Translations under genes and position numbers: made by a program
The notes under the pieces: generated by a model
Databases searched by the model: none
The model's input: only the letters and a program-made list of their open reading frames with translations
Told to the model about the DNA's origin: nothing
Shown here: positions 7,758 through 15,889 of the stretch, in pieces
Position numbering within the stretch: the stretch's first letter is position 1
Layout of the letters: each line of letters opens with the position of its first letter
Source: an uncultured Arenicella sp.
Lineage (GTDB): Bacteria; Pseudomonadota; Gammaproteobacteria; Arenicellales; Arenicellaceae
NCBI GenBank assembly: GCA_937989675.1
Contig: CALKRK010000038.1
Coordinates: 1 to 44,699, forward strand
Direction: 5' to 3'
DNA length: 44,699 nucleotides

Positions 7758-8435
7758 ATGAAACTCTTTAATCTTGATAACTCTCCGTTTGCGGCACGGG
7801 TCCGAATGCAAATTCGCCATAAAGGTTTGCCCATCGATTTTGTAGAGCCGCCTGAAGAACTGCGTACACAGAAATTCAGAGAAGCATATCCGTTGGGTAA
7901 GGTTCCAGCGTTAGAGCTCGATAACGGCGATATGATCGCTGAGTCGACGGCGATCATGAATTATTTAGAATCGGTGTTTCCAGAAACGCCGATGCGGCCA
8001 GCCGGGGCAATTGAACAAGCGCAAAATGAAATGTTGGTTCGATATACCGATAACCATCTTTCGCTTGGTTTGTCGCCGGTGTTTCAGGAGTTCTTTGCTT
8101 TGCTTAATTCTCAGCAAGTGCCGGATCATAAAGAGGGCCGGTTTGATTTACTGATGCCTGAGTTGCGTAAGTTGGAGCGGCTCCTCATTCAGTTGCCTTC
8201 ATACAAAGAACGCGAGTTACAAACCGGTGATTTATGCGTGGTTGGAAATTTGTACTACGTAAATGAACTAGCCAGTTATTTTGGCAAGCACGATGTATTG
8301 GAAGGCTTGAATACGGTTAATAGTTGGCTGCAATGGGTAATGGCCTACCCTGCGGTCGCGACAGAAATAGACGTGATGAATGAGTCGCACCGCGCGATGG
8401 TTAAGTCACGTTCAAAACAGGGCGGCAAAACATGA
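7758..8435 (+). CDS. Glutathione S-transferase family protein
   Basis: 225 residues. The N-terminal thioredoxin-like domain (1-78) has the DNSPFAARVRMQIRHKGL start with Ser9 as likely thiol-activating residue, the cis-proline VPALELDNGDMIAES and the ESTAIMNYLE helix; residues 90-215 form the helical domain. It could be a maleylacetoacetate/maleylpyruvate-isomerase-like or stringent-starvation-like member, but the SSCxxR zeta signature is absent. First gene of the plus-strand operon; its stop overlaps the next start by four bases. In this context it may isomerise or protect against a reactive unsaturated intermediate; this is inference. Confidence 0.88.
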   Translation: MKLFNLDNSPFAARVRMQIRHKGLPIDFVEPPEELRTQKFREAYPLGKVPALELDNGDMIAESTAIMNYLESVFPETPMRPAGAIEQAQNEMLVRYTDNHLSLGLSPVFQEFFALLNSQQVPDHKEGRFDLLMPELRKLERLLIQLPSYKERELQTGDLCVVGNLYYVNELASYFGKHDVLEGLNTVNSWLQWVMAYPAVATEIDVMNESHRAMVKSRSKQGGKT

Positions 8436-9151
8436 GTTATCGTACGATTCGCGGTGTTATCCGATACACCAGTAAAAAGCCAGAGCGTTTAGACCAGGAA
8501 CGTGGCCGCGAAATCTTCATCTTAACTCAGCAACCGGATGGTACAGACGTATTACTAGCGCATTGTGAAATAGACGATGCGCCTGCGGTAATAAGAGATG
8601 TGAGTCTCGCGTTAAATCACGATGATTCCAGTCCGTTAGACTGTTCAGTACGTTTAACGGTTGGCGATGAATTTGAGGGTAGTGGCTGGATGCGTTTTGC
8701 AAATGGCTATGCGGAATGCGAAACCTTTAACCGTAAAGACGGGCGTATTACCCAGCGCATCGAAACGCCTGAAAAAGTAAAGTGGCTCCAAGCGCACCCA
8801 ATTATTGGAGATGCGCTATTAATGAAGCTTTACGATCTAACAAAAGGCCCTGGGAAACTGCCGTTGGAAAATCTATTTCTAACGTCACCCGATCACCGTG
8901 GCGCAACCGGCCCCATGTTTTTTGTGACTGGTTTAACCTTGGTCTACGTTGGAGAAGAGGCCATTGATGTGGAAGCGGGGCATTTCCAAGCACGCCATTT
9001 TCAGGTTACCGGTACCGAAGGCAATCTGCCTGAAGAGCATCCGCCGTATGACGTTTGGTGCACGGCTGACGACGACTATATTCTGCTGCGAGCAAGTGCT
9101 GGCGGCTACATGCAAACACATTACGAATTATCAGAATTGATTCGAGACTAA
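8432..9151 (+). CDS. Conserved-looking protein of unknown function
   Basis: 239 residues with no signal peptide or membrane segment. The sequence alternates polar and hydrophobic residues as in a beta-barrel or lipocalin-like sheet (residues 4-110), followed by a short helical part with KWLQAHPIIGDALLMKLYDL (about 119-138) and another beta-rich part to the end, including GATGPMFFVTGLTLVYVG. I recognise no named family. It overlaps the GST by four bases and is followed after five bases by the CoA transferase, so it is a firm operon member. A binding or accessory role for the pathway substrate is possible, without direct evidence. Confidence 0.8.
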   Translation: MSYRTIRGVIRYTSKKPERLDQERGREIFILTQQPDGTDVLLAHCEIDDAPAVIRDVSLALNHDDSSPLDCSVRLTVGDEFEGSGWMRFANGYAECETFNRKDGRITQRIETPEKVKWLQAHPIIGDALLMKLYDLTKGPGKLPLENLFLTSPDHRGATGPMFFVTGLTLVYVGEEAIDVEAGHFQARHFQVTGTEGNLPEEHPPYDVWCTADDDYILLRASAGGYMQTHYELSELIRD

Positions 9152-9156
9152 TAAAG

Positions 9157-10359
9157 ATGAGTAAACCATTAGAAGGCGTTCGTGTACTTGACCTAACGCA
9201 CATGTTATCAGGCCCTTACGGTGCGATGATTTTAGCTGATTTAGGCGCTGAGACAATTAAAGTAGAGCCGTTGCATGGGGAGGGTACGCGTAAATTGTTG
9301 GCGACTGACCCCAAGAACTCGCTGGAAGGGATGGGCGCGTATTATCTCACCCTGAACCGAAATAAGAAGAGTACTTCCATTGATCTGAAAAACGCCGATG
9401 GGCTAGCCGTATTTTATGAGTTAGTTAAGCAAGCGGATATTGTGATCAGCAACTTCGGTGCTGGTGTGCCAGAAAGACTGGGCATTGATTACGAAAGTTT
9501 GAGCAAGGTTAACCCCCGAATCATCACCTGCGTAGTTTCAGGTTTTGGTTCCGATGGTCCGAACCATAAACGCCCGGCATTCGATCAGGTTGCGCAGGCT
9601 ACTGGCGGTGGCATGTCAATTACTGGCTCCGGGAAAGAGGATCAGGTGCGCGCGGGTATTCCGATCGGCGATTTAGGCGGCGGTATGTTTGGTGTGATGG
9701 GCGTTTTATCGGCGTTGTATGAGCGCGAACGCTCAGGCCGCGGGCAACACGTTGATATCTCAATGCTCGATTGCCAAATTTCCTTATTGAACTATATGGC
9801 GACCATGTACTTTCTATCTGGAGACGACCCATACCCTATTGGTAACTCGCATTTTGTGCACGTGCCTTATGACACATTTAAGTGCGCAGACGGTTTTCTG
9901 GTGATTGCGGTTATTACTGATAATTTCTGGACTAATCTTAAAGAAGTAGTGTCGGTACCTGAATTTGACGACGCCGAGCTGGATGGTCAGCCAGGCCGGT
10001 GGGCAAATCGAGACATGATCACCGAGAAATTAAATGAAGCTTTAGCATCACAGACTGTCTCCTATTGGGTTGAGAAATTAGAAGCCAAGCGCATACCGTG
10101 CGCTCCGGTTAATCGATTTAGCCAGGCACTTTCGGATGAACAAGTTTTGCACCGTAATATGGTCGTGGACTTAAAACATCCTTCGGGCGCTTCGACTAAG
10201 GGGCCGGGCAATCCGATAAAACTTTCTCGCACTGGAGAGGAAACGTTTACGGCGGCACCTTTGCTTGGAGAACATACCGATGAAGTATTTAAAGAGTTAC
10301 TCGGTTACGACGATGAGAAGCTCGCGCAGCTCAAACAAAGTGGAGTAATAGGCGGATGA
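9157..10359 (+). CDS. Family III CoA transferase (CaiB/BaiF type)
   Basis: 400 residues, normal for the family. The N-terminal GVRVLDLTHMLSGPYGAMIL and ADLGAETIKVEP motifs bind CoA, and NRNKKSTSIDLKN follows. Asp172 in IPIGDLGGGMFG sits where the catalytic Asp169 of formyl-CoA transferase lies. RSGRGQHVDISMLD is also typical. The enzyme moves CoA between carboxylic acids, so it would activate a pathway acid. Four-base overlap with the HMG-CoA lyase gene suggests that the CoA ester made here is passed to that lyase. Confidence 0.93.
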   Translation: MSKPLEGVRVLDLTHMLSGPYGAMILADLGAETIKVEPLHGEGTRKLLATDPKNSLEGMGAYYLTLNRNKKSTSIDLKNADGLAVFYELVKQADIVISNFGAGVPERLGIDYESLSKVNPRIITCVVSGFGSDGPNHKRPAFDQVAQATGGGMSITGSGKEDQVRAGIPIGDLGGGMFGVMGVLSALYERERSGRGQHVDISMLDCQISLLNYMATMYFLSGDDPYPIGNSHFVHVPYDTFKCADGFLVIAVITDNFWTNLKEVVSVPEFDDAELDGQPGRWANRDMITEKLNEALASQTVSYWVEKLEAKRIPCAPVNRFSQALSDEQVLHRNMVVDLKHPSGASTKGPGNPIKLSRTGEETFTAAPLLGEHTDEVFKELLGYDDEKLAQLKQSGVIGG

Positions 10360-11282
10360 GTGAACGCGTTATTATTAACGATGTAGGCCCGCGAGATGGC
10401 CTGCAAAATCAACCTAAAATACTAAGCGTTGTAGAGCGGCTAGAACTTATTCGGGCCTTGCAAGCCGCCAATGTGGAACATATAGAGTTTGGCGCATTTG
10501 TGTCGCCCAAGGCTGTGCCGGCAATGGCCGGAAGTGATGACATTATCAAAATGATGCAAGGCGAGCGCGGAGAGCTCTCGGCCTTGATTCCTAATCGACG
10601 TGGCTATGATTTGGCCGTGGAAGCAGGAACTAAGACGGTGGCAATGGTGGCCTACGGCAGCGAAGGCATGGCACAAAAAAATGTTCGTATGAGCCGCGCT
10701 GAAGCCGACAATGCCACCCTACAAATCATCGAGCAGGCGAAGCGTGATCGAGTTAAGGTGATTGCGACGATAGCCACGGCGTTTGAATGCCCATTTGATG
10801 GCCCCACCGACGCCGGTGTGGTTGCGGAAACTACGGCTAAGTTTTTAGAGGCTGGGGTTAGCTCGGTGGTAATTGCTGACACTATTGGTGCGGCTAATCC
10901 GGGGCAAGTTAAATCGCTAATGACGCGATTGGTATCCGATAACGGCGCACGCCAGCTTGCTTGCCATTTTCACGATACGCGAGCCTTAGGCATGGCCAAT
11001 GTATTTGCAGGATTGGAAACAGGTATCCGTCGGTTCGATGCGTCAATTTCTGGCTTAGGTGGTTGCCCGTTTGCACCAGGTGCTACTGGCAATATTGCCA
11101 CCGAGGATACCGTTATGATGCTGCATCAAATGGGTTTTGAGACTGGCATCGATTTGGACAAATTAATACGAGCGTCGGATTTGGCTGAACAACTGACAGG
11201 AACGGCTCCTGGCGGGCGTTCTAAGCCATGGCTTAAACCCTTTTTAGAAAGGCAAAACGAAAAACAAAACGCGAGGACATAA
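10356..11282 (+). CDS. Hydroxymethylglutaryl-CoA lyase family protein
   Basis: 308 residues, a TIM-barrel of the HMGL family. DVGPRDGLQNQ at 9-19 (Arg13 and Asp14 for catalysis and metal), VEHIEFGAFVSPKAVPAMA near 36-54, the metal-binding HFHDT near 208-212, and the signature GLGGCPFAPGATGNIATED with the catalytic Cys. The family splits HMG-CoA to acetyl-CoA and acetoacetate, or related 3-hydroxy-3-alkyl dicarboxylyl-CoAs. Beside a CoA transferase rather than leucine-degradation genes, it may cleave a branched hydroxy-diacid CoA ester formed in this pathway. The symbol mvaB fits the family, but true substrate is uncertain. Confidence 0.93.
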   Translation: MSERVIINDVGPRDGLQNQPKILSVVERLELIRALQAANVEHIEFGAFVSPKAVPAMAGSDDIIKMMQGERGELSALIPNRRGYDLAVEAGTKTVAMVAYGSEGMAQKNVRMSRAEADNATLQIIEQAKRDRVKVIATIATAFECPFDGPTDAGVVAETTAKFLEAGVSSVVIADTIGAANPGQVKSLMTRLVSDNGARQLACHFHDTRALGMANVFAGLETGIRRFDASISGLGGCPFAPGATGNIATEDTVMMLHQMGFETGIDLDKLIRASDLAEQLTGTAPGGRSKPWLKPFLERQNEKQNART

Positions 11283-11283
11283 C

Positions 11284-13344
11284 ATGGGATTCAGACTAGG
11301 TGTAGACGTTGGCGGTACTTTTACCGACTTGTTGCTGATAAACGAAGAATCTGGCGCAACCTTTACCGCTAAGGTGCCGTCCACTCCTGAAGATTCGTCG
11401 ATAGGCGTATTGAATGGTATCGCGAGAATCTGTGAAGAATCCGGTATCGACCCAACCCAAGTGAATCGGGTAATGCACGGTACTACCGTCGCCACCAATG
11501 CGGTTTTAACGGGCAAGGGCGCTACCGTTGGCCTGGTTACCACAGCTGGTTACGAAGATACGCTGCAAGTTGCTCGATCTTTTTGTCCGGGCGGTTTAGG
11601 CGGTTGGGTTACCTTTGTTAAAAAGCCCTTATTGGCACCACTGGAGCTCACCATTGGAGCGCAAGAGCGCATCGGCGCTGATGGTAAGGTAGTGCGTGAG
11701 TTAGACGAAGACGCGTTTCGTAATGATTTAAAAGCACTGCACGCGAAGGGTGGTATCGAGGCGTTAACCATTTGTTTTATTAATGCTTACATAAATAACG
11801 AGCATGAAAAACGAGCGCAAGTGATTGCCGCTGAGGTTTTTGGTGATGTTCCTATTTCGATCTCAAGCGATGTTGTGCCAGAGATGCAAGAGTATGAGCG
11901 TACTGAAACCACCGTAGTTAACTCTTATGTGCGCCCTGAGGTGTCTAAGTACGTAAGCAATTTACAGGCTGCACTGGATGACAAAATGGGTGAGGGAACT
12001 CAATTGTCCATACTGCGTTCGGATGGCGGTTTAGCCTCTGCGCGCGCCAGTGGCGAGTCGCCAGTTAATCTTTTAATGTCCGGGCCGGCAGGCGGTGTGA
12101 CCGGCGCGGTGTATTTTTGCGAGCGCGCGGGTTACAAAGACATCTTAACCTTTGATATGGGTGGCACTTCAACGGATGTGGCTCTGATTCAAGGTGCGCG
12201 TGCGCGCGTTCGGCGTGAAACCATCGTAGGCGATGTGCGCGTTAGAGCACCTTCGGTTGATGTCAGAACCGTGGGTGCCGGAGGTGGGTCTATCGCCTTT
12301 GTACCTGAGCTAACCAAAGCGCTTCGTGTGGGGCCAGAGTCGGCGGGTGCGGTTCCTGGGCCAGCTTGTTATATGAAGGGCGGTGAAGCACCAACAGTTT
12401 GCGACGCGAATGTGGTGCTGGGTTATCTGCCTTCCGATGCGCAGCTTGGTGGCAAGATGGAAATCAATCGTGAAGCGTCAGTCAAGGCGGTGCAAACGGT
12501 CGCTGATGCGATTGGAATTGACTTAATGGAAGCCGCTGAAGGTATTATCAAAATCGTAAACGAGTCGATGTTTGGTGCTTTGCGATTAGTGTCGGTTGAA
12601 CAGGGTTATGATCCGCGAGATTTCGCCTTGGTCGGGTTTGGTGGAGCCGGGCCATTGCATGCTAATGCGCTTGGTGTTCTCACCGACGCCTGGCCGGTGA
12701 TTGTGCCGCCAGGGCCCGGAGTCTTATGCGCATATGGCGATGCTACAACGCAGGTACAAGACGAAGCGGCGCGAACGTATTTGATGATGACCGCGAATTT
12801 GAGTGATCAACAACTCGCCGATGATTTGCATGAGTTAAAGGCGCGCGCTGGAGAGTCGCTTATTGCTGACGGCATTAGCACCGATCAACAAGAGGTGACC
12901 TATCAAGCCGATTTGCGTTACGCAGGTCAAGCCTTTCAAATAACCGTCAATTTTACCGAAGAAGAATTGCAGAGCAAAGGCGTGTCATTGCTAACCGAAG
13001 CGTTTGATGCGGAACACGAACAGCTATTCACTTTTAAGTTGGATGACGGCCATGAGATCTTAATGATTCGAGCTGTGGCGCGTGCCAAAGCGCAAAGCAT
13101 TGCTGAGCAAACTGTGGGTGATGCTGATGCCGAGTTGGCGGATTGCGTTATCCAAGATAGCAAGTTTTACTACAGTGGCGAGTGGCATGAGGCAAAAATT
13201 TTCGACCGTTCAAAATTGCACCCAGGTATTGAAGTGCCTGGCCCAGCGATTGTGAGTGAAATGGATTCGACGACGGTAGTCTTGCCGGGCTTTACGGCCA
13301 AGGTAGACACGGTCGGTAATCTGCTCATCAACCCAAATTCTTAA
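11284..13344 (+). CDS. hyuA: Hydantoinase/oxoprolinase subunit A (HyuA family)
   Basis: 686 residues. Begins with the ATPase motif GVDVGGTFTDLLLI and HGTTVATNAVLTGKGA (Hydant_A_N), then Hydantoinase_A from about residue 200 with SGPAGGVTGAVYF, DMGGTSTDVALI and VGAGGGSIAF, and a C-terminal part to 686. HyuA works with HyuB in ATP-dependent opening of lactam or hydantoin rings (N-methylhydantoinase, 5-oxoprolinase); related pairs carboxylate ketones (acetone and acetophenone carboxylases). One base separates it from the lyase gene and twelve bases from hyuB. Start ATG follows an AGGACATAAC ribosome site. Confidence 0.94.
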   Translation: MGFRLGVDVGGTFTDLLLINEESGATFTAKVPSTPEDSSIGVLNGIARICEESGIDPTQVNRVMHGTTVATNAVLTGKGATVGLVTTAGYEDTLQVARSFCPGGLGGWVTFVKKPLLAPLELTIGAQERIGADGKVVRELDEDAFRNDLKALHAKGGIEALTICFINAYINNEHEKRAQVIAAEVFGDVPISISSDVVPEMQEYERTETTVVNSYVRPEVSKYVSNLQAALDDKMGEGTQLSILRSDGGLASARASGESPVNLLMSGPAGGVTGAVYFCERAGYKDILTFDMGGTSTDVALIQGARARVRRETIVGDVRVRAPSVDVRTVGAGGGSIAFVPELTKALRVGPESAGAVPGPACYMKGGEAPTVCDANVVLGYLPSDAQLGGKMEINREASVKAVQTVADAIGIDLMEAAEGIIKIVNESMFGALRLVSVEQGYDPRDFALVGFGGAGPLHANALGVLTDAWPVIVPPGPGVLCAYGDATTQVQDEAARTYLMMTANLSDQQLADDLHELKARAGESLIADGISTDQQEVTYQADLRYAGQAFQITVNFTEEELQSKGVSLLTEAFDAEHEQLFTFKLDDGHEILMIRAVARAKAQSIAEQTVGDADAELADCVIQDSKFYYSGEWHEAKIFDRSKLHPGIEVPGPAIVSEMDSTTVVLPGFTAKVDTVGNLLINPNS

Positions 13345-13356
13345 TAGGAGAACGTC

Positions 13357-15228
13357 ATGTCAGCAAAGATTATTGAAACAAATAATACGCCGCTCAACAA
13401 AATAGACGTAGATGGCGTCACGGTCGACATAATAGAAAACGCCTTGCGTAATGCGCGCGAAGAAATGGACGCTGTACTATTTAGAACTGCGATGTCTCCA
13501 GGCATTCGAGAGCAAGGTGATTGCTTTCCAATGATTGCCAACAAAGAAGGCAAGATGGTGGTTGGGCAGTTCGGTTCGTTCATTGGTCCTTTTATGGACG
13601 CCTACGACAGCGAAATCGAAGAAGGCGATATCATTCTCACTAACGACCCATATATGTGCAATGCAGCGGTATCGCATTTACCTGATTGGATAGTGTTGGT
13701 GCCGGTCTTCAAAGAAGGCAGGCATATAGCTTGGTCAGCCATGTTCGGTCACATGTCGGATAATGGCGGTATGGTGCCTGGTTCGATTCCGATTGAAGCC
13801 ACAACGATCTATCAAGAAGGTATTCGCATACCGCCAACCAAGTTGTATAAAAAGGGTGTGTTGCAAAGCGACATTCTAGAGTTGATTTTACACAACGTGC
13901 GCACCTCCCAGTGGAATCGCTTTGATTTAAACGCGCTAGTGGCGGCCTGTAATACCGCGGCTAAACGCTGCGTGGAAATGGCGGAGCGCTTTGGTGACGA
14001 TGTTTTCTACTCCACCATGGACATCATGTTGCAACGTAATTATTCGGCGATGAAACACATTATTGAAATGTTTATCCCCGAAGAGCCGCGTGTATTTGAA
14101 GACTACATTTGTGACGATGGCATGGGCATGGGGCCGTACAAAATAAAGTGTAAAATGTGGCGTGAAGGCTCGGTGGCGCACTTTGATTTTGATGGTACAG
14201 ATCCGCAAGCTCAGAGCTCTGTGAATTTTTACATGAACGAAGACATGTTCAAGATGTTCTTTGGTTCGTTCACGATTAACGTTGTTGACCCACAGATCGT
14301 GTTCAACGACGGGTTCTATGACCTGGTTGAAGTGAATATTCCGCAAGGCAGTTTACTTAAACCGAATTTTCCTGCGGCCTTGTCGGGACGTACTCATGCG
14401 CTAGGGAGAATCTTTGACATCATGGGCGCGTTACTCGGCCAAGGTGCCCCGGAGATGATGCTGAACGCAGCGGGTTTTTCCGATTCACCGCACTTGTTCT
14501 ATTCGGGTTACGACGACAACGGCGAATGGTTTCAGTTGTTCCAAATTGGTTTTGGCGGAGTGCCGGGCAGACCAGTTGGCGATGGCCCTGATGGGCACTC
14601 TTTGTGGCCTGGTTTTACTAATGTGCCGAATGAATTTATTGAGTCGTATTTCCCGCTACGCATTGAGCGCTACGAAACCATACCGGACTCGGGTGGCGCT
14701 GGTTTGCATCGTGGTGGTAACGGTTTGAGTGTGGCATATCGCTTTTTATGCGATGGCGACGTGGGTATTCACGACGAGCGATGGCTAACATACCCTTGGG
14801 GTGTGTTGGGCGGTGAAACTGGCTTACGTTCAACTAAGCGCCTTGTCAGAACCGATGGCTCTGAAGAATGGCTGCCAGCGAAAGCTGAGGGCATCAAAGT
14901 GAAAGCTGGTGACCTATTATATTTTAATACCTGGGGGGGCGGCGGCTGGGGTGACCCATTTGAGCGCGAACCTGAACTGGTAATGCACGACGTAAATCGC
15001 AGGTTAGTGACGCGTGAAGGCGCTAAGCGTTATGGTGTTGTGATCGCCGATGATGGTTCGGTGGATGTGAGCGCGACGGAAGCACTGAGAAACGAGTTAC
15101 GAGCGAATAGAGCCGACAAACCAATGTTTAATTTTGGCGGTGAGTTAGAGGAAATCCGTGCACGTTGTGAGGCCGAAACGCATTTGCCTGCGCCAGTGAA
15201 GCCAGAATTTGTTGGCGCTTCTAGTTAA
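13357..15228 (+). CDS. hyuB: Hydantoinase/oxoprolinase subunit B (HyuB family)
   Basis: 623 residues, slightly longer than many HyuB because of a C-terminal tail after about residue 525. Family hallmarks: MDAVLFRTAMSPGIREQGD near 38-56, LTNDPYMCNAAVSHLPDW near 92-110, MFGHMSDNGGMVPGS near 129-143, and DSGGAGLHRGGNGL near 447-460, followed by GGGGWGDPFER. AGGAG precedes the ATG. Partner of HyuA in an ATP-dependent amidohydrolase or carboxylase. Together with the PuuE-like genes this gives the locus two independent ring-opening chemistries. Confidence 0.94.
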   Translation: MSAKIIETNNTPLNKIDVDGVTVDIIENALRNAREEMDAVLFRTAMSPGIREQGDCFPMIANKEGKMVVGQFGSFIGPFMDAYDSEIEEGDIILTNDPYMCNAAVSHLPDWIVLVPVFKEGRHIAWSAMFGHMSDNGGMVPGSIPIEATTIYQEGIRIPPTKLYKKGVLQSDILELILHNVRTSQWNRFDLNALVAACNTAAKRCVEMAERFGDDVFYSTMDIMLQRNYSAMKHIIEMFIPEEPRVFEDYICDDGMGMGPYKIKCKMWREGSVAHFDFDGTDPQAQSSVNFYMNEDMFKMFFGSFTINVVDPQIVFNDGFYDLVEVNIPQGSLLKPNFPAALSGRTHALGRIFDIMGALLGQGAPEMMLNAAGFSDSPHLFYSGYDDNGEWFQLFQIGFGGVPGRPVGDGPDGHSLWPGFTNVPNEFIESYFPLRIERYETIPDSGGAGLHRGGNGLSVAYRFLCDGDVGIHDERWLTYPWGVLGGETGLRSTKRLVRTDGSEEWLPAKAEGIKVKAGDLLYFNTWGGGGWGDPFEREPELVMHDVNRRLVTREGAKRYGVVIADDGSVDVSATEALRNELRANRADKPMFNFGGELEEIRARCEAETHLPAPVKPEFVGASS

Positions 15229-15265
15229 GCGCTTGTAAGAACATCCATATAACGGCTAGAAAATC

Positions 15266-15865
15266 GTGGATCTAAGGCAGAACGATATCGCATTTGGCCG
15301 ACAACCAGCGTTGATCGTTGTCGACATAATTAATGGCTTCACTGATCCAGCTTGCCTGCTTGGGCACAAGTGTGAAGCTGTGGTTGAGGCAAATCAAGAA
15401 TTGTTGTCGATCTTTCGTAAGTACGCATGGCCGATATTCTTTACAACAGTCGTATACGAAAATGACCATCAGGCGAGGGTGTTCAGAGAGAAGTTGCCGG
15501 CCTTGAATGTATTGCAAGCCGGTTCAAAATGGGTCGAGATCGATTCAGCTATGGCGCGCCGTGTTGAAGAACCCGTGATCAAAAAACATTGGGCCAGCGG
15601 TTTTCATGGCACTGACTTACACGAGCGCTTACAGGCACTTGGCGTGGACTCCTTGCTTGTTACTGGTCTCACTACCAGCGGTTGCGTGCGAGCGACAGCG
15701 GTAGATGGTTTACAAAACGACTATCGAGTTATTGTGGCGGCTGACGCCGTGGGCGACCGTAATCAGCAAGCGCATGAGGCGAATTTGTTTGATTTGGCCG
15801 CGAAGTACACAGAAGTAAAAAACAACAGTGAACTGATTACGTTACTAAACGCAATCAAAGCATAA
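15266..15865 (+). CDS. N-carbamoylsarcosine amidase-like isochorismatase-family hydrolase
   Basis: 199 residues with triad Asp20 (ALIVVDIINGF), Lys107 (VIKKHWASGFHGT) and Cys140 (LTTSGCVRATAVDGLQ). The segment from ASGFHGTDL to DRNQQAHEANLFDLAAKY closely follows N-carbamoylsarcosine amidohydrolase. The start is GTG at 15266: an in-frame stop at 15257-15259 rules out anything much longer, and the next Met is far inside the domain. HyuAB followed by such an amidase is the order of N-methylhydantoin breakdown (ring opening, then loss of carbon dioxide and ammonia). It is the second isochorismatase-family enzyme of the locus. Confidence 0.92.
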   Translation: MDLRQNDIAFGRQPALIVVDIINGFTDPACLLGHKCEAVVEANQELLSIFRKYAWPIFFTTVVYENDHQARVFREKLPALNVLQAGSKWVEIDSAMARRVEEPVIKKHWASGFHGTDLHERLQALGVDSLLVTGLTTSGCVRATAVDGLQNDYRVIVAADAVGDRNQQAHEANLFDLAAKYTEVKNNSELITLLNAIKA

Positions 15866-15889
15866 ATTTAACGCAGTACGAGGTTTAAA

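Noticed and set aside
13936-14346. 136-codon minus-strand frame inside hyuB
   Set aside because: Antisense to conserved HyuB motifs, composition rich in His and Val as expected for a shadow.
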